From contig NC_092520.1 in the NCBI RefSeq assembly GCF_037038585.1, forward strand, positions 15,755,001-15,819,000: a stretch of DNA of 64,000 nt, written 5' to 3'. Made by a program: the position numbers and the translations under genes. Positions 53,223 to 61,992 of the stretch are shown here, piece after piece. Positions within the stretch are counted from its first letter, which is position 1; each line of letters starts with the position of its first letter. Origin of the DNA: Patagioenas fasciata. Taxonomy: Eukaryota > Chordata > Aves > Columbiformes > Columbidae. The notes beneath the pieces were generated by a model. It saw only the letters and a list, made by a program, of their open reading frames with translations. It made no database searches and was not told where the DNA came from.

Positions 53223-54428
53223 CATACAGAATCATAGAATCATAGAATGGCTGGGGTTGGAAGGGACCTCTGGAGATCACCTAGTCCAGCCCACCTGCTA
53301 AAGCAGGTTCACCAGAACAGATTTCACAGGAATGTGTCCAGGCAGGTTTGAATGTCTCCGGAAAAGGAGACTCCACAGCCTCTCTGGGCAGCCTGTTCCA
53401 GTGCTCTGGCACCCTCAAGGTAAAGAAGTTTCTCCTCATATTCAGATGGAACCTCCTGTGCTTCAGTCTGTGGCCATTGCCCCTCATCCTATCACTGGGC
53501 ACCACTGAAAAGAGTCTGGTCCCAGCCTCTTGATACCAACCTTCGAGATGTTTTAAACATTGATGAGATCCCCTCTCAGCTTCTCTTCTTCAGGCTGAAC
53601 AGACCCAGCTCTCTCGGTCTTTCCTCATAAGAAAGGTGCTGTAGGCCTCTAACTGTCTTCATAACCCGCTGTTGGACTCCCTCCAGTAATTCCTTGTCCT
53701 TTTTAAACTGGCAGACCCTGACCTGGACACACTTATCCAGCTGCAACGTCACCAGGGCAGAGTAGAGGGGAAGAATAAGCTCCCTCAACCTCCTGGACAC
53801 ACTTTTCCTAACGCTCCCTAGGATACTAATGGGCCTGAATGGCAGCACAGCCTTCTGGTGTATCAACCCTTCCACACCATCTGGTATCATCAGGAAACTT
53901 GCTGTTGTCCACCAGAACTCCCACATCTTTCTCTGCAGTGCTGCTTTCCAGCAGGTCAATCCCTGACCTGTACTGATGCCTGGCTTTATTCCTGCCCAGG
54001 TGCAGGAGCCTATACTTGCCCTTGTTGAATTTCATTAGGTTCTTCTCTGCTCAACCTTCCAGCCTGTCCAGGTCTCACTGAATGCCAGCACAGCTTTACA
54101 GTGTATCAACCCTTCCTCCGACTTCGCTGTGATCACTAAACTTGCTCAGAATACACTCAGTCTCTTCTTCCAGATCACTGATGAACACAATGAACAAGAC
54201 TGAACCCCTAGTACTGGCCCCTGGAGAACCCCACTAACTACAGACCTCCAGCCAGACTCTGCGCCATTGATCACAACCCTCTGAGATCTGCCATCCAGCC
54301 AGTACTTGATCCATCTCACCGTGCACTGATCCAACCCACATTCCTGAGCTTACCTACAAGGATGTTGTGAGAGGTAATGTCAAAAGCCTCGATGAAGTCA
54401 AGGTAGACAACATCCACTGCTCTCCCCT
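53223..54428 (-). mobile_element. CR1 LINE, 3' segment, interrupted by LTR
   Basis: Begins with doubled octamers (CAGAATCATAGAATCATAGA) and GGCTGGGGTTGGAAGGGACC. Minus-strand remnants are [46 protein letters not shown] and [16 protein letters not shown]. It ends abruptly at CTGCTCTCCCCT, where the 19.87 kb copy continues without a break. It contains an internal misplaced segment (53,837-53,903). Confidence 0.92.
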
Positions 54429-55208
54429 TGTCCCAGAGGCACCCCAAAAGTCAAATTTAGGTGGAAAGCAAGTTCCAAACCAGACTTTATTCTAAGTGGA
54501 AAAGTGTAGCCAATAAACCAACTAGAAACAGGGTTTATACAAATATTTATTGCTCCAACAACATAAAATAAAAGTTTGAGTATCATTTTAGTAGATTATT
54601 GGGGTACAACGATATAAGGATAATGAGGATCCACTCACAAGAAAAAAAACTAGTGGTCCTTCACTCATGGGTGCCCAGAAGAAATACACTTCCCTGGGTT
54701 GGGCGAGGGCTCACACTTGCCTGGGTTAGGCAACGACTGATTCAGGGATATATCCAGTATAGAGAAAAAACCACTATCCACAGAAGGAGCTGAGGCACTC
54801 CTGATCCAAGGAAGTCTCCTTAGATGGCATCTGAGTCTAAGGAGAGGGCTTCAGTTCATAGACCCTCTGCTCCAAGGAGACCACTCCAAGGGGATCTTCA
54901 GCAGGGACTCAGTTTTCTAGCCTGGTCAGATCTGGCTGTGGGCATTGTCATATGGTCCAGAAGCTTCTCAGCTTCTCTGAGCACCTCCTTTGTTGATGAT
55001 CCTGTCAACTGACTGAGGGTCTAACCCATCCTGCCCCACAGCTGGGGGGAGGTGAAGTCACCCTGCCCAGGGTTGGGGAGGACATGACTGTCAGCACCAT
55101 CCTAGGTGTGTACAGGGACAAAGGCACAATGGGGGACAAAATGTGCCAAAGACCTATCAGGTGCCCCATTGAAGGCTCCAGATATCAGGGGGATGTACAA
55201 CTGACACA
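54429..55208 (-). mobile_element. Solo LTR of an endogenous retrovirus
   Basis: A 780-bp block splits a CR1 copy exactly. On the plus strand it starts TGTCCCAGAG and ends ACTGACACA, so it has TG...CA ends on either strand. Plus-strand TTTATT at 54,486 and 54,545 gives AATAAA on the minus strand close to the left end, as expected for U3-R-U5 running minus. Flanking pentamers CCCCT (left) and ATCCT (right) share three bases and fit a decayed 5-bp target duplication. There is no gag, pol or env, so only the LTR remains. A 5-bp duplication would suggest the ERVL class, by inference. Confidence 0.65.
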
Positions 55209-55490
55209 ATCCTCATCTACCAAGCCAGCCATACCACCACAGACAGCTATCAGGTTGGTCAAATATAATTTCTCCTTGGTGCATCCATGCTGATTGCTTC
55301 TGATAACCTTCTTTTCCTGCACATGCTTGGAGACGATGTCCAGAATGAGTTGCTCGATCACCTTTCCAGGGTTGGAGGTGAGGCTGACTGGCCTGTAGTT
55401 TCCTGGGTCCTCCTTGTTGTCCTGAGAATTCCTAAGGGTCAGTCTTGATGGTAAAGACAGAAGCAAAGGCGGCATTCAGTAACTCCCCAC
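55209..55490 (-). mobile_element. CR1 LINE, 5' segment beyond the LTR
   Basis: Continues the split CR1: CATCTACCAAGCCAGCCATA, CTGATAACCTTCTTTTCCTG, GTTGGAGGTGAGGCTGACTG, GGCATTCAGTAACTCC. The minus frame reads [36 protein letters not shown] and TNLIAVCGGMAGLVDED, the N-terminal part of RT. The exact 5' limit is unclear. Confidence 0.85.
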
Positions 55491-55701
55491 ATGACAGAAA
55501 TGTCCTTCTTCCATCTGAATTTTGAAAGAAACTCCTTACTTGTACATTTTGGTCTCCTAATGTGAAAGAGAACCTACAGATAGTATTTCCATTGTGAGGG
55601 GACAGCCAGAAACCAGAGTACATACCTGTAGAATCTCACATCATTCCCAAATGATGCCCAGGGGTAGGCTACTGCATCAAACCCTTGATATCCACATACT
55701 T

Positions 55702-55759
55702 TCTGATTCACCATATTTCTGGATTTTTTGTGGGGTAATAGTGATCACAGAACCACAGA
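55702..55759. repeat. 58-bp repeat, left copy
   Basis: Runs TCTGATTCACCATATTTCTG to GTGATCACAGAACCACAGA and leads straight into a CR1 3' end. The partner is at 63,943-64,000. Confidence 0.85.
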
Positions 55760-55855
55760 ATGGTTATGCTTGGAAAGGACCTCTGGAGATCATCTAGTCC
55801 ATCCCATCTGCTACAGCAGGTTCACCTAGAGCAGGTTGCACAGGAATGTGCATCA
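55757..55855 (-). mobile_element. CR1 LINE 3' end, about 100 bp
   Basis: Reads CACAGAATGGTTATGCTTGG, GACCTCTGGAGATCATCTAG and GCAGGTTGCACAGGAATGTG, then stops. Its left flank is the 58-bp segment that recurs at the window end. Confidence 0.85.
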
Positions 55856-57600
55856 AGCCCTTGAGATCCACTCACTGTAATGGCTCTGTGGCCACTGAGT
55901 CCAAACACAGACACCGAAGACAGAGTGAGTCAAATCCCACACAAGCTTTAGTTCCCCTTCTGCCAAGCAGGTCTGTGTGCTGTATCCCCATAGATGAGCC
56001 CCAGTGGAAGCATTCTCCACACAGGTTTTTGTAGCTAGTGCAGTTCAGAGCAAATATTGGGGTGACATTTGAAGGAGTGAGAAATAGAAAGGGAAGGCAA
56101 AGGACTCGTCCAAATACTAAGACTGGACACGTAGACATTTGACACTTTATTTCTGTAAACAAATAGTAAGAAAATTTAGAAGGACATACATATGAAGGAA
56201 CACTCAGAAGTGCAACCAGTCCATACAATGAATCCCAGCAAAGGCAAGGGGAGGAGGCATGGATTGGTCCTTCAGTCCGATCACAAACAAATCACTCTGT
56301 CAGTACTCAGATTTGAGACGGCTTTCTCTGCAGATGGCTGGGATGCCTGCAGTCATGTCCTAGTGACATTTCAATCATCCTTTATTTCTAAAGTGCCCCA
56401 ACATACATTGGGACATCCATAGGATGTACAACTTTGTATTCCAGTGTTTCAGCAGAGGCTCTAAGTCTGTATAAAGCCCTAGCAAATATACAACTGTGTG
56501 CACAATTGCACCATTGACTCCCATTAGTAACTCCGGCCAAACTGTTCATCTGCAGTTCTCAGTTAACCACAGAGGCAGGTAAATCGTAAGAAAGACCACA
56601 CTAAGGTCTTGAGATCTGGCTTTCTCCCTTTTGAGTGCATAGGAATTTCTTGTTTGTTTTCAAAAGGTATTTTGTGGTTTTGTTTGTTTGTTTTTGTTTT
56701 TTTTTTTGCTGTTTGGTGGTTTTTTGTTTGTTTGGTTGGTTGTTTTTTTTTTTTTCCCAAATCCCCTTGGTTTTGCCACAGTGCAGAGCTCGCAGCAGTT
56801 AGTAGTGTAATTACTTATGGCAGCGATTGCTGAGGGTATCAAGTGAGGCTTTGCCCATGAAGAACAGGTGACACTGCATCTGAAAGACTTCAAATGCCAG
56901 CTGGGCGAGCTGCACCTGAATTTCCATGCTTTGCTGATTCCTGCAACATCATTGCAAGACCTGCAGATCAGCCCTGCCATTCTTGCCCCTGTTGTGGCTG
57001 GCACTTGTATTTCCACTTCTGAAAGGAGCTTGACCCCATTAGACAACACTGTTTAAGTATTTGCAGGTTTTGGAAAAACTGATTTCAAAACCCTCGTGAT
57101 GACTGACAGAAAGGAGGGTGTTTGCTTCAGTCCAGAGAGAGCTGATCTGCTGAAGAAGCAAGAAAGGGATGTTTTATGTAGCTGATCTGGAGTTATTCAC
57201 CTGGTGGAAGCTGCAAGCCAGTCCTGTGTGAGCAACAATGATAAGAAAGAGCATTCTGCTGTGTGCTGCAGACAAGAACTTGCACTGGCCACAGAGCAGC
57301 AATGGGTGCTCCCTTCTTGGATGGAGCAAGTTGGTTCAGCATTGGTCTGCCAAGAATGAGGAGTTGGAGATAAAACACGGAGGTTTTATGGGATGGAGCA
57401 CACCGTCCCGCACATCCCTCACGTCCCTCGCAGATGACATGCACCGCCATGCTAACATGCTCCATGTAACCCAAAGTTCACACGCCAGCTCTGCCCTTGG
57501 GGACAGGTGACAGCTGGTGGGCGTTTGCTCACGGAGCTGATGGGTGAGCCAGCAGGGCCTCCTGCGAGGGCTGGGATGGGTCTGGGGGCCATGCGGGGCT
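55856..57600. other. Possible second decayed LTR, T-rich tract, then GC rise
   Basis: 55,900-56,420 contains LTR-like text on the minus strand (plus-strand TTTATT at 56,145 and 56,384, and an AAATCCCACACAAGCTTTAG stretch like a primer-side LTR end), but I find no paired ends. From about 57,400 CpG and G+C increase. No exon could be confirmed in 56,760-57,600. Confidence 0.3.
56676..56757 (+). repeat. T/G-rich tract
   Basis: GTTTTGTTTGTTTGTTTTTG, a T run, TTTGGTGGTTTTTTG, TTTGGTTGGTTG and a final run of about 14 T. Confidence 0.8.
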
Positions 57601-57626
57601 GCTCTGGTTAGCGGTGCACGGGTGGA

Positions 57627-57779
57627 ATGGGCCGGCCAGAGCAGGAGGGCACGGTGTCTCTGTCCTCGCCTCCGCCGAGGTGGTGCTGGCGCTGGATCGT
57701 GGCCCTCGAAGCCCAGGTGTCAGAGCTCATCCAGGAAATCCAAGCAGCCGAAATAAATCTCCACCTACAAGGACAGTGA
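57627..57779 (+). CDS. Candidate small exon or ORF of unknown function
   Basis: A 50-codon plus-strand frame starts at ATG 57627 (GGA at -3 to -1, G at +4) and stops at 57779. Its second half (IVALEAQVSELIQEIQAAE, then INLHLQGQ) looks like an amphipathic or coiled-coil segment. The stop overlaps a strong donor (GGACA/GTGAGA, GT at 57776-57777), and a possible acceptor (CTGGTTAG) lies at 57610. It could therefore be an exon of a plus-strand gene divergent to the RhoGAP-like one. I recognise no family. The first half is GC-rich and could be chance. Confidence 0.25.
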   Translation: MGRPEQEGTVSLSSPPPRWCWRWIVALEAQVSELIQEIQAAEINLHLQGQ

Positions 57780-58267
57780 GAGAAAGTGCTGATCAAACCA
57801 TGGAGGCAGGAACAGTCATCCCCCATGTTTTGGCAAGTCCAATGAAAAAGGGGTCAGTGACTTGGGTGTTGCTTGGGCCCCTTCTCAGCACATGCAATAC
57901 CCTCAGGACACAGCAAGTTGTCAGAGACATGCAGCGCCCCTTGGCCAGGCAGTGGGGCTCGGCAGGGAGCCCCTGGGGAGCTGGGATGTCCTTTCCAAAA
58001 CCCAAGCAGCAGCATCGCTCGCTGTCCCCTGCTAGAAACCCAGGTCTGAAAGAAAACATGCTGCTTTTTTTTTCATCTGGTTTTCACTTCCCTCAATTAT
58101 TTCAGGGGAAAACCGAGCTTCCTAAGAAGTATTTCAGTGTCTACAGCTACTTGCAACAACTCTCTTCTTCGTCTTTGGCAGAGGTTTGAAAGATGGTCAG
58201 CAGAGTCTGCTACACACCTGGGCTCCTCGTTCTTCTTGCCTGCTTGGATTTCCTTAGATGCCCAGCC

Positions 58268-58373
58268 TCAGAGCTCTGTTGCCAGCTTTCTTCTCTTGCG
58301 CTCTGGTTGCCCATCACGCTGCTCTTCACGTGCTGCTTTTCTCTTTCGGCCTTCGTGTGAAGACCCTGGCAAC
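58268..58373 (-). CDS. RhoGAP-like gene, last exon (basic tail)
   Basis: From an acceptor GGAAAG/GTTGCC at 58373 the frame runs LPGSSHEGRKRKAA... to ERKRRKLATEL and a TGA at 58268-58270. The basic clusters RKRK and KRRK resemble nuclear-localisation or phosphoinositide-binding patches. The pyrimidine tract is weak. An alternative acceptor eight bases downstream (TTGCCAG/GGTCTT) gives only 13 residues before a stop. No polyadenylation signal is evident just downstream. Confidence 0.45.
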
Positions 58374-61300
58374 CTTTCCAACCAATAGTATTGTTAGACG
58401 GGTAAAGCCATTAGCAACGTGAATCCATTCTGCTCTTCATCAAAGCTAGCTCACGTTACCTGCTCTCCCCAGAGGAGCTCGTCAGGTGTTCGCTTTCCAG
58501 AGTGACTGGAGGCTCCTGCAATGCAAATGTAGAAGTGAAGAGGTGGCAGGGACCTACCTGCCCAATATCCACCTCAGCTCTGAAAGGCACATCCCTTGGA
58601 AGGGTTTGCTCAGCTCAGCGGTGCCAGTTCTGGTAGGATCACCACACAAAGTGCAATGGCCAACCTGCATCAGCCTTAGTCTGCACTTCTGCAGAGATGC
58701 AGGCTGGTGGATGACCTTGCTTGTCCCTGTGGCAGCAGTCCCAAATTCTGAGGGGGAAGGCTTTTTTGTCACGCTGTTTGTGGCCCTGGCATACCTCTGG
58801 GGTTTCTGCTTCTGCCTCCGCTGCTGGCAACTCCTCTGAAGCACAGGCAAGCCCATCCTCCTCCTCCTCTTCCTCAAACAGTTCCTCCTGGTGTTCAATG
58901 AGGAACTGCACCAGCTGCGTCACCTGCACGCAGCAGCAAACCATTGGTTTCCAGCCCGGTGGCTGAAAATGGGTCAAACAGCCCTTCCCACTCCTGACCC
59001 TCACTGCACTGCAAAGCTGCAGCTCTGGGGGCCCGGCAGGCTGCAACTGGCCTTCAAACACAGCGTACCTTCCCTGTCACCTGCACCAGGACGTCCAGGG
59101 GCAGCGAATCCTCCTCGGGTGGGCTGAGGAGGTTCGGCCCCACGCAGATGGCCAGGTTGGCAGCGGTCATCCTGCTGGTGCAGGTGTTGCTGCTGATGGT
59201 GCGCAGCAGGGTGAGCAGCTGCTTGAGGAGGAGGAGGTTGGCTGTGGGGAGCTTGCTGGCCACCCTGCGGGAACAGGAACATGATATTAATAAAGGAAAC
59301 GCTGTCAACATAGGGACTGCCTTGTCTGAGACACGGCCACCTCTCTCGCTGCCTGCCCTTGCTCACCACAGTCCCTTCATGGAGCAACCCCCAATGTCTG
59401 CGGGCATTGCCCCAAGGAGAGAAATGCTCCTCTGTGCCACTTTCCCCCAAAACCTGACCCCACAGCAGCAAGAGGTGTCTGGCAGAAACACGGCTCTTTC
59501 AGGCAGCCTGTGGCTTTGCAGGCAAGTTTGGGGCTCTGGCAGTGCCTGTGCAGCAGACAGGCTGCTGGCCACACTTACTCCTTCATCCCCGCCAGCCTCT
59601 CCTGCCTGCTGGTCTTCTGCAGGGCGCTCATCCAGTCCTCGTATAGCTCGTTCTGGAGGAGCTTGGAGGGGATCTTGCGCAGGAACTCCTGCAATGGCAA
59701 GGGCTGCAGGTCAGGCTGTGCCCACTGCTGCCGGCAGCACAGGCAGCATCCCCAGCCCAGCGCTCGGGCTGAGCAGCAGCTCCTGGGTTTGGGCACCTGC
59801 CAGAGCACTGGCAGAGCCGGGAGCTGCCGGGCTCCATGTCAGCAGGGTTCACCTTCAGGATGGCGGCCAGGAGGTGCACCGGCTGGCTTTCGAGCTGGAC
59901 CTGGTGTCCGCTGTCCAGGGCCTCCCGCAGCTCCCGGGAGGCGCGCTCGCCGGCCGCCAGCCGGAAGATCCCCTCCGTGGACGGGCCGTGCTCCTGCAGG
60001 AGAGCCAGCAGGTCCTGCGGGACAGAGGAGGACATTGCTGGGCTGGAGCCAGCTTTGTCCCCAAGGCCCATCTGGGATCCCTCTGATCAGGACAGCGCAC
60101 TTCCAGAGGAGCCAGCGGGATGGGGAGCCTCTGGCCAGGCTTGCTTACCTGGATGGGCTGGGGCAGCGTGCCGTCCTGGCTGCAGAGAGCTGCCAGGGGC
60201 CGGCCGAACAGAAGCCCCCTGTTGCCAGAGGCTGATGGCTCGGCAGCCTCTGCAGCAGACGGGGTCCCTCGCTGCCCAAAGGGCCAGGGAAGCCGCCTCC
60301 TCCACCCGGGTGTCCCACCTGCTGCCAAGGAGAAGAGAGCAAAAAGCCATTGAGGAGATGTGCTATGTGAGCTCTCCTTGACCCTCTCAGTGCTGTCCTC
60401 CCACCACAACACACAGGGGAAAAGCATCATTTGGGAGAAAAAAAATTCTGGGACTCAGGTCTCTCCTGCCGCAGGGCAATGGGGACAGACGGGCCCTGCG
60501 GGAAGGGCGGCAGCAACCCCAGTGCAGCACCGGTGCCCGTCTGCGAGAGGAGGACAGAAGGGCCGTCCTGCCCCGTCTTCCCCAAACTCACCAGCCGAGT
60601 GGCCAACTCCACCTTCGCTGCGGGATGGGACAACAGGTGGTGGCCGCTGCTCTGCACCAGCCTGCAAGAAATGCTCTGTGTTCACCAAACCGCTGTTCTC
60701 ACCACCACCGAGACTGCACCCCCAGCGATCCTCACCTTTGCCTGGCTCTCCACCAGCCTCTCCAGGCTGCTGGCGTGCAGTGCCATGGCCTGGGCAAGGG
60801 GAAAAGAGCAGAAGGTGAGAAGCAATGCACCTGGAGCTGGGCTGGAGCAGCCTCTGGGGACAGAGCAGAGCCAGGAGGGACACTCACAGCATTGCGGCCC
60901 CTCAGCTCCTTCAGCAGCTGCTTGAAGGAGGGCATTTGGGTAACCCGGGCTCCCTCCACTCCTTCTGGTGGTCTGTGCATGGGGAAGAGGAAAGAGAAGA
61001 TCTCTGTGACAACCAGCGACCTTTTCCCTCCCTACCAGCACTTGGAGCACTTCCAAGCTGCCCCAGAGCAGTGGAGCGGAGAGCAGCGGCGGTGCTGAAG
61101 ATGGGGCTGGGCAGGTGTTGGCTGGGCACAGCTGGGCTTACCCAAGGAGCGCGCTGACCCACAGCTCCTTCACTGCCCGGCAGCTGCAGAAAGAGAGGAG
61201 AAACAGCCTGAGTGCCCCTGCTCCCCAGCCTGTGGGCAGAGGTGGGTGCCAGCACAGCCCTGCCCCATGGGGATGGCCACAGAGTCAGGACGAAGCCCCG

Positions 61301-61968
61301 TGGGGCAGGACAGGGGTGCTGCCCAGCCCTGCCGTGGGACGTGGCACCGAGACTCACCGGAAAGCGATGACACAAAAGCCGCAGGGCCAGACGAGGACAA
61401 GCGAGGTGGTGTGCTTGCCGTCCTCCTCCTCTGCGCCATCGCCGGCTGCCCCCGTCCCGCTGCTCAGCACCCACAGCTGGCCCAGGGACAGGCAGAGCTG
61501 CGGGCGTGGGGCGCTGCCACGTCTGCAGAGAGGAGCGGCAGGGAGTGACCCGGTGGTGGCCGAGCCCCATGGCTCCCCTCTGGTGTCCCCCTACCACCAG
61601 TACAGCTTGGGGCTTGGGGCTGCTCCTGGCGTGTCCCTGCCCTGGTGTCAGGGCCAGGGCTTGGGAGGAAAGGCAGTTGGGCTCTGCCAGTCTTACTGGG
61701 GCTTGGCGATGACCAAGGTGTCGCTGAAGAGGAGGAGGTCCCTCTTCCTCGTCGCACGGCCCTGGGTCACCCGCACGCGCTGCTGGAGCAGTGGCTCGCG
61801 AGACGCCGGGACGGGCACGCACTGCTGCTCGGGCTCAGGGTCATCCCTGCAGAGCAGATGGTGTCGGGCATGAGAAAAGCGGCTGCTGTGAGGTCTGGTT
61901 GTGCCAGGGTACCCCTGAGCTCTGGGGGGAACCTACCTGGAGCCACGGCAGCAGTTCACCTGGCCCAT
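58268..61968 (-). CDS. ARHGAP20/TAGAP-like Rho GTPase-activating protein, 14-exon model (508 aa)
   Basis: By family knowledge a RhoGAP domain stimulates GTP hydrolysis by Rho-type GTPases, switching off signalling to actin at membranes. Joining exons 61937-61968, 61697-61846, 61358-61522, 61142-61183, 60888-60972, 60736-60789, 60592-60661, 60149-60318, 59853-60014, 59579-59688, 59069-59264, 58795-58923, 58460-58515 and 58268-58373 gives 1,527 bases, 508 codons plus stop, with GT/AG at every intron and phases that all agree. Residues about 25-128 resemble the ARHGAP20 PH domain (LLLFSDTLVIAK, then ELWVSALL). Residues about 236-425 are RhoGAP: LFGRPLAAL, STEGIFR with arginine finger R274, EFLRKIP, and AANLAICVGPNLL with N383. 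Where ARHGAP20 has an RA domain there are only about 100 poorly conserved residues. The tail is acidic (six Glu around residue 430), then basic. Introns are mostly 74-314 bp. The start ATG has G at -3 and +4. The GAP core is certain; the first and last exons are less so. Confidence 0.85.
58460..58515 (-). CDS. RhoGAP-like gene, penultimate exon
   Basis: Acceptor GCATTGCAG/GAGCCT at 58515; donor GAGCAG/GTAACG at 58460. It encodes EPPVTLESEHLTSSSGES in phase 0 in, 2 out, joining the upstream exon cleanly. No domain; Ser/Thr-rich. Confidence 0.6.
58795..58923 (-). CDS. RhoGAP-like gene, end of GAP domain and acidic stretch
   Basis: Acceptor GCGTGCAG/GTGACG at 58923. It encodes VTQLVQFLIEHQEELFEEEE (family: V..LIQFLIEN) followed by an acidic, Ala/Glu-rich tail ending AETPE. 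A donor CCAGAG/GTATGC ends the exon at 58795. Without that splice the frame runs about 50 codons more to a stop near 58639; that is the alternative end. Confidence 0.8.
59069..59264 (-). CDS. RhoGAP-like gene, conserved-Asn exon
   Basis: Acceptor TTCCCGCAG/GGTGGC at 59264; donor GGGAAG/GTACGC at 59069. It encodes LPTANLLLLKQLLTLL and MTAANLAICVGPNLLSPP (residues 347-412). The Asn of AANLA (N383) is the conserved GAP-domain Asn; family pattern MTAFNLAVC.APS.L.PP. Confidence 0.92.
59579..59688 (-). CDS. RhoGAP-like gene, FLRKIP exon
   Basis: Acceptor CCATTGCAG/GAGTTC at 59688; donor AAGGA/GTAAGT at 59579. It encodes EFLRKIPSKLLQNELYEDW through RLAGMK (residues 311-346), matching the DFLR.IPGS...LYD.W block of the family. 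Leaves in phase 2. Confidence 0.9.
59853..60014 (-). CDS. RhoGAP-like gene, arginine-finger exon
   Basis: Acceptor GTCCCGCAG/GACCTG at 60014; donor CTGAAG/GTGAAC at 59853; phase 0/0, 54 codons (residues 257-310). It holds EHGPSTEGIFRLAAG with catalytic arginine R274, and SRELREALDSGHQVQLES, which matches the family's KELKEKLNSG.EVHL. The catalytic residue is intact. Confidence 0.92.
60149..60318 (-). CDS. RhoGAP-like gene, start of RhoGAP domain
   Basis: Acceptor GGCAGCAG/GTGGGA at 60318; donor ATCCAG/GTAAGC at 60149. It encodes residues 200-256. After a Ser/Ala/Gly-rich stretch it reads LFGRPLAALCSQDGTLPQPI, the classic opening of the ARHGAP20/TAGAP GAP domain (LFG.PL...DG.LP.P). Confidence 0.85.
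60592..60661 (-). CDS. RhoGAP-like gene, linker exon 3
   Basis: Acceptor TTCTTGCAG/GCTGGT at 60661; donor CGGCTG/GTGAGT at 60592. Length 70, phase 0 in and 1 out, which exactly fits the next exon. It encodes residues 177-199 (Pro/Ser/Gly-rich, QRPPPVVPSRSEGG). A second frame over the same bases (LVQSSGHHLLSHPAAK...) is also open but would break the downstream frame. Confidence 0.65.
60736..60789 (-). CDS. RhoGAP-like gene, linker exon 2
   Basis: A 54-base exon in phase 0/0 with acceptor TTGCCCAG/GCCATG at 60789 and donor GCAAAG/GTGAGG at 60736. It encodes AMALHASSLERLVESQAK (residues 159-176), a likely amphipathic helix. Confidence 0.7.
60888..60972 (-). CDS. RhoGAP-like gene, linker exon 1
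   Basis: Acceptor GCACAG/ACCACC at 60972; donor AATGCT/GTGAGT at 60888. It encodes residues 130-158, including VTQMPSFKQLLKELRGRNA. It sits where ARHGAP20 begins its Ras-associating domain, but I see no clear RA fold signature. Phase 2 in, phase 0 out. Confidence 0.7.
61142..61183 (-). CDS. RhoGAP-like gene, PH C-terminal helix exon
   Basis: A 42-base exon with acceptor TTCTGCAG/CTGCCG at 61183 and donor CTTGG/GTAAGC at 61142. It encodes CRAVKELWVSALLG (residues 116-129), matching the closing PH helix of ARHGAP20 (KDKWLSLL). It is too short for an ORF scan and was found from phase and splice sites. Confidence 0.75.
61358..61522 (-). CDS. RhoGAP-like gene, PH domain exon B
   Basis: Acceptor CTCTGCAG/ACGTGG at 61522; donor TTCCG/GTGAGT at 61358. 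It encodes residues 61-115, including LCLSLGQLWVLSS, an acidic loop GAEEEDGK, and LVLVWPCGFCVIAF, which matches the ARHGAP20 PH strand SFVLGWP...VATF. Confidence 0.85.
61697..61846 (-). CDS. RhoGAP-like gene, PH domain exon A
   Basis: Acceptor CTCTGCAG/GGATGA at 61846; donor CCCA/GTAAGA at 61697. It encodes residues 11-60, ending RKRDLLLFSDTLVIAKPQ. This is the strand pair typical of the ARHGAP20 PH domain (family pattern RHLFLFNDLFVVAK). It enters in phase 2 and leaves in phase 2. Confidence 0.85.
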
Positions 61969-61992
61969 CCCGACAAGAACAGGAGTAGCTGT
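61937..61992 (-). CDS. RhoGAP-like gene, exon 1 (or exon 2 of the longer model)
   Basis: The donor CCAG/GTAGGT lies at 61937. The ATG at 61966-61968 begins MGQVNCCRGS, ending in phase 2 to match the next exon. If the acceptor at 61992 is used, eight more residues (TATPVLVG) precede this Met. The Met-Gly-X-X-X-Cys-Cys start resembles N-terminal acylation signals, which would suit a membrane-associated GAP, but only if this ATG is the true start. Confidence 0.55.

Noticed and set aside
56563..57049. 129-codon minus-strand frame ending in Lys/Asn/Gln-rich sequence
   Set aside because: The Lys/Asn/Gln part is the T/G-rich tract read backwards, and the rest has no support as an exon.
59148..60235. 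Plus-strand frames of 241 and 312 codons over the RhoGAP exons
   Set aside because: GC-rich antisense shadows; they run through introns of the minus-strand gene and have no domain likeness.
60911..61822. Unspliced 303-codon minus-strand frame
   Set aside because: It reads exon and intron sequence in a frame that misses the PH motifs; the spliced model explains the region better.
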